64,000 nucleotides of DNA, taken from contig NZ_JANQBK010000014.1 in assembly GCF_025370105.1 (NCBI RefSeq), positions 62,001-126,000 on the forward strand, written 5' to 3'. Shown here piece after piece: positions 1 to 9,247 of the stretch; position 1 is the first letter of the stretch; each line of letters begins with the position of its first letter. Position numbers and translations under genes: made by a program. The notes under the pieces were generated by a model. The model saw only the letters and a list, made by a program, of their open reading frames with translations, did no database searches and had not been told where the DNA came from. The stretch is from Sphingomonas hylomeconis. GTDB lineage: Bacteria > Pseudomonadota > Alphaproteobacteria > Sphingomonadales > Sphingomonadaceae.

Positions 1-2106
1 GTCGTCCGCGCTCGCCCCGGTCAGGCCGAACGCCCATAGCGCGCGGGTGACGACGAGCGCGCGCTCGATCCGGCGGCCGAGATCGTGGAACCGCCACGAG
101 GCGGTGCGGCCCATATGTTCGGCGGACAGGCCGGACAGCGCGGCATAGCGCCGCTGCAGCGATCCGGCGCGATCGAGCATCCCGCCGCGCGTCGGCATGG
201 GCGCGTCGAGCAGCCGCACCATATCGGCCGACAGGCGGTCGCGCGACCCCTGGCCGATGCCGCGCGCCATGCGGTTGAGCCAGCGCACGCTGCTATACTG
301 CTGGTCCGCTTCCAGCGCGGTCCGCGCGAACTGCGTCAGATCGCTGCGGCGCAGGCTTGGGGGATGCGGCGCCGCGCCGGCATTGACCACCAGCCCGACC
401 AATTTGCCGACCGTCGCCGAGTGCAGGCCGGCGCCGGCATCGGCATCGATCGAATTGCCCAGCATCACGCGGATCACGCCGAGCAGTGCTTCGCCACGTT
501 CGAGATAGCGGCCGAGCCAGAAGAAATTGTCCGCCACGCGGCTCGGCAAGGTGCCCGGGTTGCGCCGGATATGCACCGAATCCGTCGCCGGCAGCAGCGA
601 GACCTGCTCGACCGATTCCGCGCCGTGGATCACGACATCGGCGGACCAGCTGCCCTCGCCCATCACGTTGGCGCGCGGATCGCTGTCATCGCCGATGCGC
701 GCAAAGCCGCCGGGCATGATCGTCCAGTCCCCCTTGGCATCGCGCGCGGCGAACACGCGCAGCGTGAAGGGGCGGGCGACGAGCCGGTCGTCGGCGACCA
801 CCGGCATGGTCGACAGCCGCACGACTTCCTGCCCGACATAATCTTCCGGCCGGCGCGTCATGTCGTCGAGCAGCAGCGCGCGCGCCGCACCGGTGATGTC
901 CGAGCCATGCAGCGCGACGCCGCCAGGCAGGCCGAGCGGGGCCACGCCGAACGCCGGGCCGATCAGCAGCGCATCGAAATCCTCGCGCACTGCGGCAAGG
1001 GCGCCGTCCTGCCCGCACCACCAGGTGGCGATATTGGGCAGGATCAGGTCGCGCCCGGTGAGCCGCATGGCGAGCGCGGGCAGGAACGCGCCGAAGGCGG
1101 CGGATTCGAGCACGCCGGCGCCGGGCGCGTTGGCGATCACCACTTCGCCCGCCGCCATCGCATCGATCAGGCCGGGCACGCCGATGCGCGAATGCGAATC
1201 GAACGCCAGCGGATCGAGCATGCGCGGATCGGTGCGCCGCCACAGCGCGTCGATACGCTTCAAACCGCCGATCGTGCGGACGTACAGCCGGTCCTCGAGC
1301 ACCGCGAGATCGTCGCCCTCGACCAGCAGCAGCCCGAGATAGCGCGCGAGATGCGCCTGTTCGGTATAGCTGGCGGCGTAGCGCCCCGGGGTGAGCAGCC
1401 CGATGCGCGGCTCGACGCGGCGGCAGGCGGCGGCCAGACCCTCACGGAAGGCGGCGAAGAACGGGGCATGGCGCGCGACGTTGAGCCGCGACTGCAGTCC
1501 ATCCAGCGTGCGCGACACGGCGAGCCGATTTTCCAGCGCATAGCCGGCGCCGATCGGCGCGCGCAGATGATCGCCGAGCACGCGCCACTCGCCGGTCGGG
1601 CCGCGGCCGAGATCGACCGCGATGAAGTTCAGGTGGTGGCCGCCCGGCGGGACCAGCCCGACCATCGGCCGCATGAAATAGGGCGATCCGCCGACCAGGG
1701 CGGCCGGGATCAGGCCGCGCCGAACCAGCGCCGCCTCGCCATAGAGGTCGGCAAGGATCGTCTCGAGCAATTCGGCGCGCTGCGCGACGCCGGCGGCGAT
1801 CCCGGCCCATTCCGCCGCGCCGATCAGCAGCGGGACGGGCGAGGCCGGCCAGGGTCGCTCGTCGCTCTCGCCGATGATGCGGAAACCGGTGCCGATATCC
1901 TCGGCATGGCGCTGCACGCGTTCGCGCGCATGGCCGAGATCGTCGCCGGCGACGGCGGCGAGTTCCTCGAACATCGCGGTCCAGGCCGCGCGGTCGCGAC
2001 CGGCGGCCAGCACGTCGCCGTGCAGCGGCTGCTGGCAATATGCGGCGATCCAGCGCTGCGCGTGAATACCTGCATCGAGCAGGGACGGGGCGGGTAGGCT
2101 GGCCAC
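1..2106 (-). CDS. Circularly permuted ATP-grasp / alpha-E domain protein (3' part cut off)
   Basis: About 702 codons are visible and the reading frame runs off the left edge, so the C-terminus is missing. The first ~480 residues resemble the circularly permuted type 2 ATP-grasp family: segments such as GGLKRIDALWRR, DPLAFDSHSRIGVPGL and NIATWWCGQDGAL are recognisable. They are followed by an alpha-E helical domain (DNFFWLGRYLERGE). In this family the two domains are often fused, and the genes lie near transglutaminase-like proteases; the ligase substrate is not established. The start is uncertain: a GTG at 2106 is the best candidate because no in-frame ATG precedes the conserved region. It lies downstream of ligD on the same strand but is separated from it by a palindrome, so it is probably a separate transcript. 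Confidence 0.8.
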   Translation of the reverse strand, partial: MASLPAPSLLDAGIHAQRWIAAYCQQPLHGDVLAAGRDRAAWTAMFEELAAVAGDDLGHARERVQRHAEDIGTGFRIIGESDERPWPASPVPLLIGAAEWAGIAAGVAQRAELLETILADLYGEAALVRRGLIPAALVGGSPYFMRPMVGLVPPGGHHLNFIAVDLGRGPTGEWRVLGDHLRAPIGAGYALENRLAVSRTLDGLQSRLNVARHAPFFAAFREGLAAACRRVEPRIGLLTPGRYAASYTEQAHLARYLGLLLVEGDDLAVLEDRLYVRTIGGLKRIDALWRRTDPRMLDPLAFDSHSRIGVPGLIDAMAAGEVVIANAPGAGVLESAAFGAFLPALAMRLTGRDLILPNIATWWCGQDGALAAVREDFDALLIGPAFGVAPLGLPGGVALHGSDITGAARALLLDDMTRRPEDYVGQEVVRLSTMPVVADDRLVARPFTLRVFAARDAKGDWTIMPGGFARIGDDSDPRANVMGEGSWSADVVIHGAESVEQVSLLPATDSVHIRRNPGTLPSRVADNFFWLGRYLERGEALLGVIRVMLGNSIDADAGAGLHSATVGKLVGLVVNAGAAPHPPSLRRSDLTQFARTALEADQQYSSVRWLNRMARGIGQGSRDRLSADMVRLLDAPMPTRGGMLDRAGSLQRRYAALSGLSAEHMGRTASWRFHDLGRRIERALVVTRALWAFGLTGASADD

Positions 2107-2227
2107 AACAAGTTCCCGAAAATGCTGGCGCGGACCCGACCACAAAGGTCGCGCCGGTGCAACACCCCAACTTCCGTCAATCCGGACTTGATCCAGGGGC
2201 GAGTCTTCGCCCGTGAGCGGAAAGCAG

Positions 2228-2256
2228 CGTCATCCCGGGTCGAGCCCGGGATGACG
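2228..2256. repeat. Perfect palindrome between ligD and the ATP-grasp gene
   Basis: Arms CGTCATCCCGGG and CCCGGGATGACG (12 bp each, perfect) surround a 5-nt loop. It lies six bases beyond the ligD stop codon. It resembles the common alphaproteobacterial intergenic palindromes of the 'GTCATCCCGG' type and could also act as a transcript 3' end for ligD. There is no T tract. Confidence 0.7.
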
Positions 2257-2261
2257 AGGAA

Positions 2262-4775
2262 TCAAAGGTCCGGCAGCACCTGCGCGGCGAAACCCCAGCC
2301 AGCCAGCTCGCGCGAATTGGCGCGCTCGATCAGTTCGGCAGCATCGCGCACGCCCCAGCGATGCGCGTTCTCGATCTCGCGCAGTTCGCTCCACGATACG
2401 GGCGCCGCGACCGGCGCGCCGCTGCGCGCGCGCGCCGAATAGGGCAGGACCGCCGTGCTGCCGCGCTGGTTGCGCAGATAATCGATGAAGATGCGCCCCT
2501 TGCGCTTGGCCTTGGACATATTGGCGACGAACCGCGCGGGCTCGGCGGCTTCCATCGCGCGGGCGAAGCGATCGGCGAAATCCTTCACCGCCGGCCATTC
2601 CGCCTCCGGCTGCAGCGGCACGACGACATGCACGCCCTTGCCCCCCGACAGCATCGGGAAGCTCACCAGCCCCATTTCGGCGAGATGCTCCTTGAGGTCC
2701 TCGGCGGCTTTCTTGACCACGGCAAAGTCCAGCTCCTCGTCGGGATCGAGATCGAACACCATCCGGTCGGGCTGCTCCAGCGTCGCCACCGACGAGCCCC
2801 AGCCGTGGAACTCGATCGTGCCCATCTGCACGCACATGACGAGGCCGTCGGCATCCTGGACATAGATGTAGTTTTCGGTCGATCCGTCCTTTTCCAGGAT
2901 CGGCACCTGATGGACATGCTCGCCGAACACGCCGGCATCGTGCTTCTGGAAGAAGCAGCGTTTGCCGCGCCCCTGCGGGCAGCGCACCAGGCTGATCGGG
3001 CGATTGGCCGCCCAGGGCAGCATGATCGGCGAGACCGCGGCATAATAGTCCGCCAGATCGCCCTTGCTGACATCCGAATCCGGGAAGATCAGCCGTTCGC
3101 GGCTGCTGACCTTCACATGGATGTCGGGTGTCTCGGGGGCGGCGGCGGCCGGTTTCTCGGCCACCACGTCGCGCGCCGCCTTGTCCTCGCGCAGCCCGAG
3201 AAAGCTCGAATGGCGCAGCACGCCATCGGGGGTCACCTCGGCATAGGCGATTTCGGCGACGAGCTTCGGCGTCACCCAATGCGCGCCGCGCACCGCGGCC
3301 TTCGGCGCCTCGACCGTGGGCGTCTTGCGCTCGATCTTCTTCATCCGATCGAGCAGGTCCATCATTAACTCGCCGGAAAAGCCCGTGCCGACCTTGCCGG
3401 CATAGCGATAGCCGTCGGACGTGTTGACGCCGAGCAGCAGCGCCTTGAAGCCGCGCGACTTGTCCGACGGCGTCCAGCCCAGGATGACGAATTCCTGGCG
3501 CCGGATGCATTTGATCTTGAGCCAGTTCTTGGTGCGGGCGCCACGATACGGCGCGTCCGCCCGCTTGGAGACGACGCCTTCATAGCCCTGCTCGCACATC
3601 GTCGAAAACAGCTGCTCGCCCGAGCCGATGATATGTTCGGAATATTGCAGCCGCGCATCGGCGCCGTCGATCACGGCGCGGAGCCGTTCCTTGCGCTGGA
3701 TATTGGGCAGGCCGGCAATATCCTCGCCATCGAGCGCGAGCAGGTCGAACGCGAACAGCGTCATGTCGCCGCCACGCGAGATGGCGTCCTTCAGCGTGGA
3801 GAAATCGGGTTTGCCGTCCTTGAACGCGACGATCTCGCCGTCGAGCAGCGCGGATTTGACCGGCAGCTTGGCGGCGGCGTCGGCAATCGCCTGGAATTTC
3901 TCGGTCCAGTCGAGCCCCGAGCGGGTGAACACCTTGGCCTTGCCCTTGGCGATCGCGATCAGCGCGCGATAGCCGTCATATTTCACCTCGTGCAGCCACT
4001 GGCTGCCGGTGGGCACGGTATCGACGAGCGTGCAGAGCTGCGGTTCCCTGAATTCCCCCCCGGCACGGGGAGGGGGACCGCCCGGCTCCTTCAGCCGGGT
4101 GGTGGAGGGGGGCTTCCCCGAGCGCTTCGCTGCCGGCCCACCCCCTCCACCGCGCGAAGAGCGCGGTCCCCCTCCCCGTGCCGGGGAGGATTTAGAGGCT
4201 TTCCCCTCGGCGATCTCCAGCATCGTGCGGCCGGTCGCCACGCTGGTCAGCCCGGTTTCGACCAGCGTATCGGTCCCGCCCGCCTCGGCATCGTCGATCT
4301 TGCGCAGCAGCCAGTTCTCGTTCTTCTCCTTGCCGCGCGGCTTGAGGCGGATCAGCAGCCATTCGCCCTTCATCCGCTCGCCGTCGAGCACGAAGTGCAG
4401 ATGGCCCTTGTCCAGATCCTTGGCGCTCTTGCCCTTGATCGGGGACCAGGTGCCGCGATCCCACAGCATCACCGTGCCGCCGCCATATTCGCCCTTGGGG
4501 ATCGTCCCCTCGAAGGTGGCATAGGAGAGCGGATGATCCTCGGTGCGCACCGCGAGCCGCTTCTGGCCGGGATCGATGCTGGGCCCGCGCGTCACCGCCC
4601 AGCTTTTCAGCACGCCGTCGATCTCGAGCCGGAAATCCCAGTGCAGGCGGGAGGCGTCGTGCTTCTGCACCATGAAGCTGTTGCCATGGCCGGGATCGAG
4701 CGTGCCGGCGGGCTCCGCGGTCTTCGCGAAGTCGCGCTTGGCGTTGTAGAGCGCGAGCGGATCGGTCGCGCTCAT
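2262..4775 (-). CDS. ligD: Multifunctional ATP-dependent DNA ligase LigD (non-homologous end joining)
   Basis: An 837-aa protein with the three LigD modules: N-terminal 3'-phosphoesterase (residues ~10-165, with VQKHDASRLHWDFRLE), central ATP-dependent ligase (nucleotidyl-acceptor motif KYDGYR, Lys265) and C-terminal primase-polymerase (from ~540, with VFDLDPDEELDF carrying the metal-binding acidic residues). With Ku it repairs double-strand breaks by end joining. The ATG at 4775 was chosen over an upstream in-frame start because it has a GGGAGG ribosome site. It follows ku by 37 bases on the same strand, so the two form an operon. Oddity: residues ~196-241, in the linker between phosphoesterase and ligase, are encoded by a palindromic repeat element inserted in frame (see 4055-4189). 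Confidence 0.95.
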   Translation of the reverse strand: MSATDPLALYNAKRDFAKTAEPAGTLDPGHGNSFMVQKHDASRLHWDFRLEIDGVLKSWAVTRGPSIDPGQKRLAVRTEDHPLSYATFEGTIPKGEYGGGTVMLWDRGTWSPIKGKSAKDLDKGHLHFVLDGERMKGEWLLIRLKPRGKEKNENWLLRKIDDAEAGGTDTLVETGLTSVATGRTMLEIAEGKASKSSPARGGGPRSSRGGGGGPAAKRSGKPPSTTRLKEPGGPPPRAGGEFREPQLCTLVDTVPTGSQWLHEVKYDGYRALIAIAKGKAKVFTRSGLDWTEKFQAIADAAAKLPVKSALLDGEIVAFKDGKPDFSTLKDAISRGGDMTLFAFDLLALDGEDIAGLPNIQRKERLRAVIDGADARLQYSEHIIGSGEQLFSTMCEQGYEGVVSKRADAPYRGARTKNWLKIKCIRRQEFVILGWTPSDKSRGFKALLLGVNTSDGYRYAGKVGTGFSGELMMDLLDRMKKIERKTPTVEAPKAAVRGAHWVTPKLVAEIAYAEVTPDGVLRHSSFLGLREDKAARDVVAEKPAAAAPETPDIHVKVSSRERLIFPDSDVSKGDLADYYAAVSPIMLPWAANRPISLVRCPQGRGKRCFFQKHDAGVFGEHVHQVPILEKDGSTENYIYVQDADGLVMCVQMGTIEFHGWGSSVATLEQPDRMVFDLDPDEELDFAVVKKAAEDLKEHLAEMGLVSFPMLSGGKGVHVVVPLQPEAEWPAVKDFADRFARAMEAAEPARFVANMSKAKRKGRIFIDYLRNQRGSTAVLPYSARARSGAPVAAPVSWSELREIENAHRWGVRDAAELIERANSRELAGWGFAAQVLPDL
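4055..4189. repeat. Palindromic GC-rich repeat element inserted in frame in ligD
   Basis: About 135 bp of nested inverted repeats. The outer arms are CGGCACGGGGAGG and CCTCCCCGTGCCG, with inner GGTGGAGGGGG / CCACCCCCTCCACC-like arms. It encodes a Gly/Pro/Arg-rich stretch in LigD (residues ~196-241). A related copy with the same outer and inner arm sequences sits at 11304-11434, so this is a dispersed family. Its length is a multiple of three, so ligD stays open. Confidence 0.85.
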
Positions 4776-4778
4776 GCT

Positions 4779-4799
4779 CCCCTCCCGTGCAGGGAGGGG
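4779..4799 (-). promoter_or_regulatory. Hairpin covering the ligD ribosome-binding site
   Basis: On the minus strand CCCCTCCC and GGGAGGGG form a perfect 8-bp stem with a 5-nt loop. The 3' arm is the Shine-Dalgarno sequence of ligD, ending three bases before its ATG. It could restrain ligD translation unless ribosomes arriving from ku open it. A similar short palindrome lies upstream of ku at 5767-5784. Control of translation is inference. Confidence 0.55.
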
Positions 4800-4812
4800 G
4801 GTAGGAGACGCA

Positions 4813-5697
4813 CTACGCACGTTTCTTTGCCGGTGCGCGCTTGGCCGGGGCCTTTTCCGCCGCGGGCTTCTTCGCCGCCGTCTTGGCCGGCGCCTTCGCC
4901 GCGCCGCCCGATTGCCCCATCGATTTCTTGAGCGCCGCCATCAGATCGACGACGTTGGATGCCTTGCCGGGCTTCTCGTCGCTGCTGTCCTCGATGATCT
5001 TGCGCCCCTTGGCCTTCTTCTTGCGCTCGACCAGCCCCTTGAGCGCATCGACATAGCGATCGTGGAATTCCGCCGGATCGAATTTCGCGGTCTTCTTGGC
5101 GATCAGCGCCTCGGCCAGTTCCATCAGGTCCTGATCGGGCTTGTCGTCCGGTATGTCGCGGAAATAGCCCTGCGCCTTGTGCACCTCGTCGGCATAGCGC
5201 AGCGTCTCCAGCACCATGCCGCGCCCGCACGGCTTCAGCGACACGACATATTCGCGCCCGCGCATCGCCAGCTGGCCGAGCCCGACCTTGCGCGTCGCGC
5301 GCAGCGCCTCGCGCAGCACGATGAACGCCTCTTCCGCCAGGTCGTCCGCCGGCACCACGAAATAGGGCTTTTCGTAATAGAGCACGTCGATCTCGTCGGC
5401 ATCGACGAACTGGGTCAGCTCCAGCGTCTTCTTCGATTCGAGCTTTACCGCGTCGATCTCGTCCTGCTCGAGCAGCACGAATTCGCCCTTCTCGTATTCG
5501 AAGCCTTTCATGATCTCGTCGGTATCGACCGGGCCGACGCCGGTGACGATCTTTTCGTAATGGATCGGCTTGCCGGTCGGTTCGTGGATCTGCTTGAAAC
5601 TGACCGCGGCGCCGGACTTGGTCGCGGAATAGATTTCCACCGGAATCGAGACCAGCGCGAGCCGTATCTGTCCCTGCCAATAGGCGCGTGCGGCCAT
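4813..5697 (-). CDS. ku: Ku protein, DNA end-binding factor of NHEJ
   Basis: A 294-aa homodimeric-type bacterial Ku. It opens with MAARAYWQGQIRLALVSIPV, the usual start of the family, has the Ku core (KQIHEPTGKPIHYEKIV, FVDADEIDVLYYEKPYFV) and ends in a Lys/Ala-rich tail that contacts DNA and the ligase. The ATG at 5697 fits the family start; in-frame codons upstream add 23 non-conserved residues. Ku binds broken ends and recruits LigD, which is encoded next in the operon. The 5' leader carries a short CCCCTCCC-type palindrome at about 5767-5784. Confidence 0.95.
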   Translation of the reverse strand: MAARAYWQGQIRLALVSIPVEIYSATKSGAAVSFKQIHEPTGKPIHYEKIVTGVGPVDTDEIMKGFEYEKGEFVLLEQDEIDAVKLESKKTLELTQFVDADEIDVLYYEKPYFVVPADDLAEEAFIVLREALRATRKVGLGQLAMRGREYVVSLKPCGRGMVLETLRYADEVHKAQGYFRDIPDDKPDQDLMELAEALIAKKTAKFDPAEFHDRYVDALKGLVERKKKAKGRKIIEDSSDEKPGKASNVVDLMAALKKSMGQSGGAAKAPAKTAAKKPAAEKAPAKRAPAKKRA

Positions 5698-5825
5698 GTC
5701 CGGTGTTCCTTCGTTGCGAAGCCGATTCAATTCCTCAGAAACGAGTCCGTTCCGCGCTTCCGTCACCCCCCTCCCAGGGAGGGGAGTAGGTTTCGTTCGA
5801 CGCCGACCTCCGCTACAGAACCGCC

Positions 5826-6404
5826 ATGACCACCGATCCCTTCGCCCTGTTCGATTCCTGGTACACGGAAGCGCGCGCCAGCGAGATCAACGATTCCAAT
5901 GCGATGGCGCTGGCCACCGTCGCGGCGGACGGCCGACCGTCGTCGCGCATGGTGCTGCTCAAGGGGCATGGCCCCGACGGCTTCGTGTTCTACACCAACC
6001 GCGAAAGTCGCAAGGCCGGCGAGATCGCCATTAATCCCAACGTGGCGCTGCTTTTCCACTGGAAATCGCTGCGCCGCCAGATCCGCATCGAAGGGGCGCT
6101 GGCGCAGGCGACCGATGCCGAGTCCGACGCCTATTTCGCCAGTCGCGGCCGCGATTCGCAGCTCGGCGCCTGGGCCTCGGACCAGTCGCGCCCGCTGGCG
6201 GATCGCGCCACGTTCGAAGCGCGCTTCGCCGCGATGGAACAGCGCTTCGCCGGCGGCGACGTGCCGCGTCCGCCGCATTGGGGCGGCTACCGGGTGACGC
6301 CCGTGGCGATCGAATTCTGGCAGGACCGCGCCCACCGGCTGCACGAACGCCGCGTCTTCACCCGCACGGACGGCGGGTGGCACGAGGGGATGCTCTACCC
6401 ATGA
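5826..6404 (+). CDS. pdxH: Pyridoxamine/pyridoxine 5'-phosphate oxidase
   Basis: A 192-aa FMN enzyme that oxidises PNP and PMP to pyridoxal 5'-phosphate, the last step of vitamin B6 synthesis and salvage. The family signature is present: NAMALATVAADGRPSSRMVL, GFVFYTNRESRKAGEI, FHWKSLRRQIRIEG and the C-terminal WQDRAHRLHERRVF. Its length is usual for the family. The stop overlaps the next gene's start (ATGA at 6401-6404), so it is translationally coupled with the transporter downstream. It is divergent from ku with about 130 bp between. Confidence 0.95.
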   Translation: MTTDPFALFDSWYTEARASEINDSNAMALATVAADGRPSSRMVLLKGHGPDGFVFYTNRESRKAGEIAINPNVALLFHWKSLRRQIRIEGALAQATDAESDAYFASRGRDSQLGAWASDQSRPLADRATFEARFAAMEQRFAGGDVPRPPHWGGYRVTPVAIEFWQDRAHRLHERRVFTRTDGGWHEGMLYP

Positions 6405-7345
6405 CCGAAGAACAACGTCGCGCCATTCCCTTCGCCGTGCGCGCCGCGCTCGCCAGCGTGGGCATGGCGTGCTTCCTTCTGCTGCTGAAGGGGTTCGCCG
6501 CCTGGCATACCGGCTCGGTCGCGATGCTGGGCAGCCTTGCCGATACCGGGCTCGATCTGCTTGCCAGCCTCGTCACCCTCTACGGCGTCAAGCTGGCGTC
6601 CGAACCGGCGGACCATGACCACCGCTTCGGCCACGGCAAGGCAGAGGCGCTGGCCGCGCTGTTCCAGGTTATGCTGATCACGGCTTCGGCCGCGGGCATT
6701 GCGTGGCGCGCGATCCTCGCGTTCGGCAAGACCGCGCCGACCCAGGATGCCGATTTCGGCATCGGCGTATCGATCATCGCGATCCTCGCGACGATCGTCC
6801 TGCTCGCCTATCAGCGCCGCATCATCCGCAAGACCGGTTCGGTCGCGATCATGGCCGACAACGTCCACTACCAGTCGGACGTGCTGCTCAACGGATCGGT
6901 GATCGTCGCGTTGATTCTGGATCAATATGTCGGCCTGCACGGCGCGGATCCGATCATGGGCATCATCATCGCGCTGTGGCTTGCCTGGGGTGCGTTCCAG
7001 GCGTCGTCCAACGCGATCGACCAGTTGATGGACAAGGAATGGCCCGAGGACGAGCGCGCGCGCTTCATCGAGGTCGCCGCGCGGCAGCAAGGGATCAAGG
7101 GCATCCACGATTTCCGCACGCGGCGCTCGGGCAGCCATGAATTCGCGCAGTTCCACATGGAGGTGGCACGCGATCTCACCGTGTTTGCCGCGCACGACAT
7201 CGTCGAAGGCGTGGAGCGCGCCTTGCGCAAGGCCTATCCCAAGGTCGAAGTGCTGATCCATCTCGATCCCGAGGGGCATGTCGATACTGACAATCCGCTG
7301 GTCGAAGCGGATGTGACGCCGCATTGGTTCGCCAAGCGCATCTAA
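6401..7345 (+). CDS. Cation diffusion facilitator, FieF-like metal exporter
   Basis: A 314-aa inner-membrane transporter of the CDF family, exporting divalent metals such as Zn2+ or Fe2+ in exchange for protons. Membrane helices are evident near residues 12-32, 40-60, 80-100, 115-135, 160-180 and 185-205. The metal-site motifs are DTGLD in helix 2 and HYQSD in helix 5, matching the DxxxD/HxxxD pattern of FieF, plus the DHDHRFGHGKAE loop. A cytoplasmic ferredoxin-like domain follows (from ~215). The start is fixed by the ATGA overlap with pdxH. Confidence 0.93.
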   Translation: MTEEQRRAIPFAVRAALASVGMACFLLLLKGFAAWHTGSVAMLGSLADTGLDLLASLVTLYGVKLASEPADHDHRFGHGKAEALAALFQVMLITASAAGIAWRAILAFGKTAPTQDADFGIGVSIIAILATIVLLAYQRRIIRKTGSVAIMADNVHYQSDVLLNGSVIVALILDQYVGLHGADPIMGIIIALWLAWGAFQASSNAIDQLMDKEWPEDERARFIEVAARQQGIKGIHDFRTRRSGSHEFAQFHMEVARDLTVFAAHDIVEGVERALRKAYPKVEVLIHLDPEGHVDTDNPLVEADVTPHWFAKRI

Positions 7346-7364
7346 CGACATATCGGAGCTGCAG

Positions 7365-8159
7365 ATGAGAATTCCGTTCGTCCAGATCGATGCCTTTGCC
7401 AGCGCGCCCTTTACCGGCAATCCCGCCGCGGTGATGCCGCTCAGCAGCTGGCTCGACGACGATGTGCTGCAGGCGATCGCGGCCGAGAACAATCTTGCCG
7501 AAACCGCCTTCCTGCTGCCCGACGCGAGCGGGGCGGCAGATTTCGAGCTGCGCTGGTTCACGCCGGTCAACGAAGTCGTGATGTGCGGCCATGCGACGCT
7601 CGCCAGCGGCCATTTCGTACTGTCTTCCGATACCGCGCTCGATCGTGTCACCTTCCGCACGCGGCAGGCGGGAACGCTGCACGTCGCACGCGTCGATGAC
7701 GGCTATGAACTGGCGCTCCCCGCCTGGGTGACGACGCCCAAGCCGCTGCCCGAGATCGTCGCCGCGCTCGGCGTGCGCGATGTCGTCGAGACCTTGTGGC
7801 ACGAGCATCGCTACGGCGTCGTCGTGCTGGAAACGGCCGAGCAGGTGCGTGCCGTCGATCCCGATTTTCGCCTGCTGGCGCAGCAGGGCGATTGGCTGAC
7901 GATCGTCACGGCGCCGGGCGAGCGGACGGATATCGTGAGCCGCGCTTTCGCCCCGGGGGCGGGGATCGACGAGGATCCGGTGACCGGATCCGCGCATGCC
8001 GTCGTCGTGCCCTATTGGGCCAAGAGGTTGGGCCGCGACACGTTCACCGCCTATCAGGCGAGCGCGCGCGGCGGGCAGCTCGACTGCCGGCTGGCCGGCG
8101 ACTGCGTGGTGCTCGGCGGGCAGTGCGTCACGACGATCGAAGGCACGTTCTTTCTGTGA
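7365..8159 (+). CDS. PhzF family isomerase-like protein
   Basis: A 264-aa member of the PhzF/diaminopimelate-epimerase fold family. Conserved parts are the N-terminal VQIDAFASAPFTGNPAAV, MCGHATLASGHFV in the first half, and SRAFAPGAGIDEDPVTGSAH with a probable catalytic region in the second half. The family includes the phenazine isomerase PhzF, but most chromosomal members have no known substrate, and no phenazine genes lie nearby. It starts 19 bases after the transporter gene and may be read from the same transcript. Confidence 0.88.
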   Translation: MRIPFVQIDAFASAPFTGNPAAVMPLSSWLDDDVLQAIAAENNLAETAFLLPDASGAADFELRWFTPVNEVVMCGHATLASGHFVLSSDTALDRVTFRTRQAGTLHVARVDDGYELALPAWVTTPKPLPEIVAALGVRDVVETLWHEHRYGVVVLETAEQVRAVDPDFRLLAQQGDWLTIVTAPGERTDIVSRAFAPGAGIDEDPVTGSAHAVVVPYWAKRLGRDTFTAYQASARGGQLDCRLAGDCVVLGGQCVTTIEGTFFL

Positions 8160-8242
8160 TCGGAGCAAAGTTGATCGCCAGCAGTTGAGTCGGCAGCCGC
8201 GCTTGGCCTAAGGCGTTTGGGCAGACACGAGGCGCATCCTTC

Positions 8243-9247
8243 ATGACCGATATCCCCAATATCCAGCCCGACAGCCGCGAGACGACGATCCTCGACGCGC
8301 CCGATCGCATGATCAAGGTGCGCGACCTGTTCGGGACCGATTCGGACATGGAGGTGCCGGCCTTCTCCGAAGCCGACGAGCGCGTGCCCGATCTCGATCC
8401 GGCCTATGTGTTCGATGCCGATACCACGCTAGCGATCTGCGCCGGCTTCGCGTTCAACCGCCGCGTGATGGTGCAGGGCTATCACGGCACGGGCAAATCG
8501 ACGCATATCGAGCAGGTCGCGGCGCGGCTGAAATGGCCGTGCATCCGGATCAACCTCGACGCGCATATCAGCCGCATCGATCTGGTCGGGCGCGATGCGA
8601 TCGTGCTGAAGGATGGCAAGCAGATCACCGAATTCCGCGAAGGGCTGCTGCCCTGGGCGTTGCAGACGCCGACCGCTTTGGTGTTCGACGAATATGATGC
8701 CGGTCGTCCGGACGTGATGTTCGTGATCCAGCGCGTGCTCGAAACCGAGGGTAAGCTGACGCTGCTCGATCAGAACCGCGTGATCCGCCCCAACCCCAAT
8801 TTCCGCCTGTTCGCCACCGCCAACACGATCGGTCTGGGCGATACGAGCGGCCTGTATCACGGCACGCAGCAGATCAACCAGGGCCAGATGGACCGCTGGA
8901 ACATCGTCGTCACGCTCAACTATCTGCCCGCGGCAGTCGAGGCGCAGATCGTGCTCGCCAAGTCGGGCGAATATGACAAGCCGGAGGGCAAGGCGCAGGT
9001 CGACAACATGGTCCGCGTCGCCGACCTGACGCGCAAGGGCTTCATCAACGGCGACATCTCGACCGTGATGAGCCCGCGCACGGTGATCACCTGGGCGCAG
9101 AACACGCTGATCTTCAAGGATGTCGGCTTCGCGTTCCGGCTGAGCTTCCTCAACAAGTGCGACGAGGCGGAACGCAGCCTGGTGGCGGAATATTACCAGC
9201 GCGTGTTCGGCAAGGATCTGCCCGAGAGCGTGGTAGGGAAAGCTTGA
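8243..9247 (+). CDS. cobS: Cobaltochelatase subunit CobS (AAA+ ATPase)
   Basis: A 334-aa AAA+ ATPase of the aerobic cobaltochelatase CobNST, which inserts Co2+ into hydrogenobyrinic acid a,c-diamide in B12 synthesis. Visible: Walker [10 protein letters not shown], Walker [11 protein letters not shown], sensor region [12 protein letters not shown] and the C-terminal helical lid. Its last codons overlap the TTG start of cobT. The large CobN subunit is not in this window. In some bacteria CobS/CobT exist without a full B12 pathway, so the role in this organism is not certain. Confidence 0.93.
   Translation: MTDIPNIQPDSRETTILDAPDRMIKVRDLFGTDSDMEVPAFSEADERVPDLDPAYVFDADTTLAICAGFAFNRRVMVQGYHGTGKSTHIEQVAARLKWPCIRINLDAHISRIDLVGRDAIVLKDGKQITEFREGLLPWALQTPTALVFDEYDAGRPDVMFVIQRVLETEGKLTLLDQNRVIRPNPNFRLFATANTIGLGDTSGLYHGTQQINQGQMDRWNIVVTLNYLPAAVEAQIVLAKSGEYDKPEGKAQVDNMVRVADLTRKGFINGDISTVMSPRTVITWAQNTLIFKDVGFAFRLSFLNKCDEAERSLVAEYYQRVFGKDLPESVVGKA

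Noticed and set aside
85..2097. A long rightward open frame antisense to the ATP-grasp gene
   Set aside because: It is Arg/Gln/Asp-rich without family features and mirrors the third-position GC bias of the true leftward gene. Similar antisense frames over gdh, ku, ligD and the methyltransferases were left out for the same reason.
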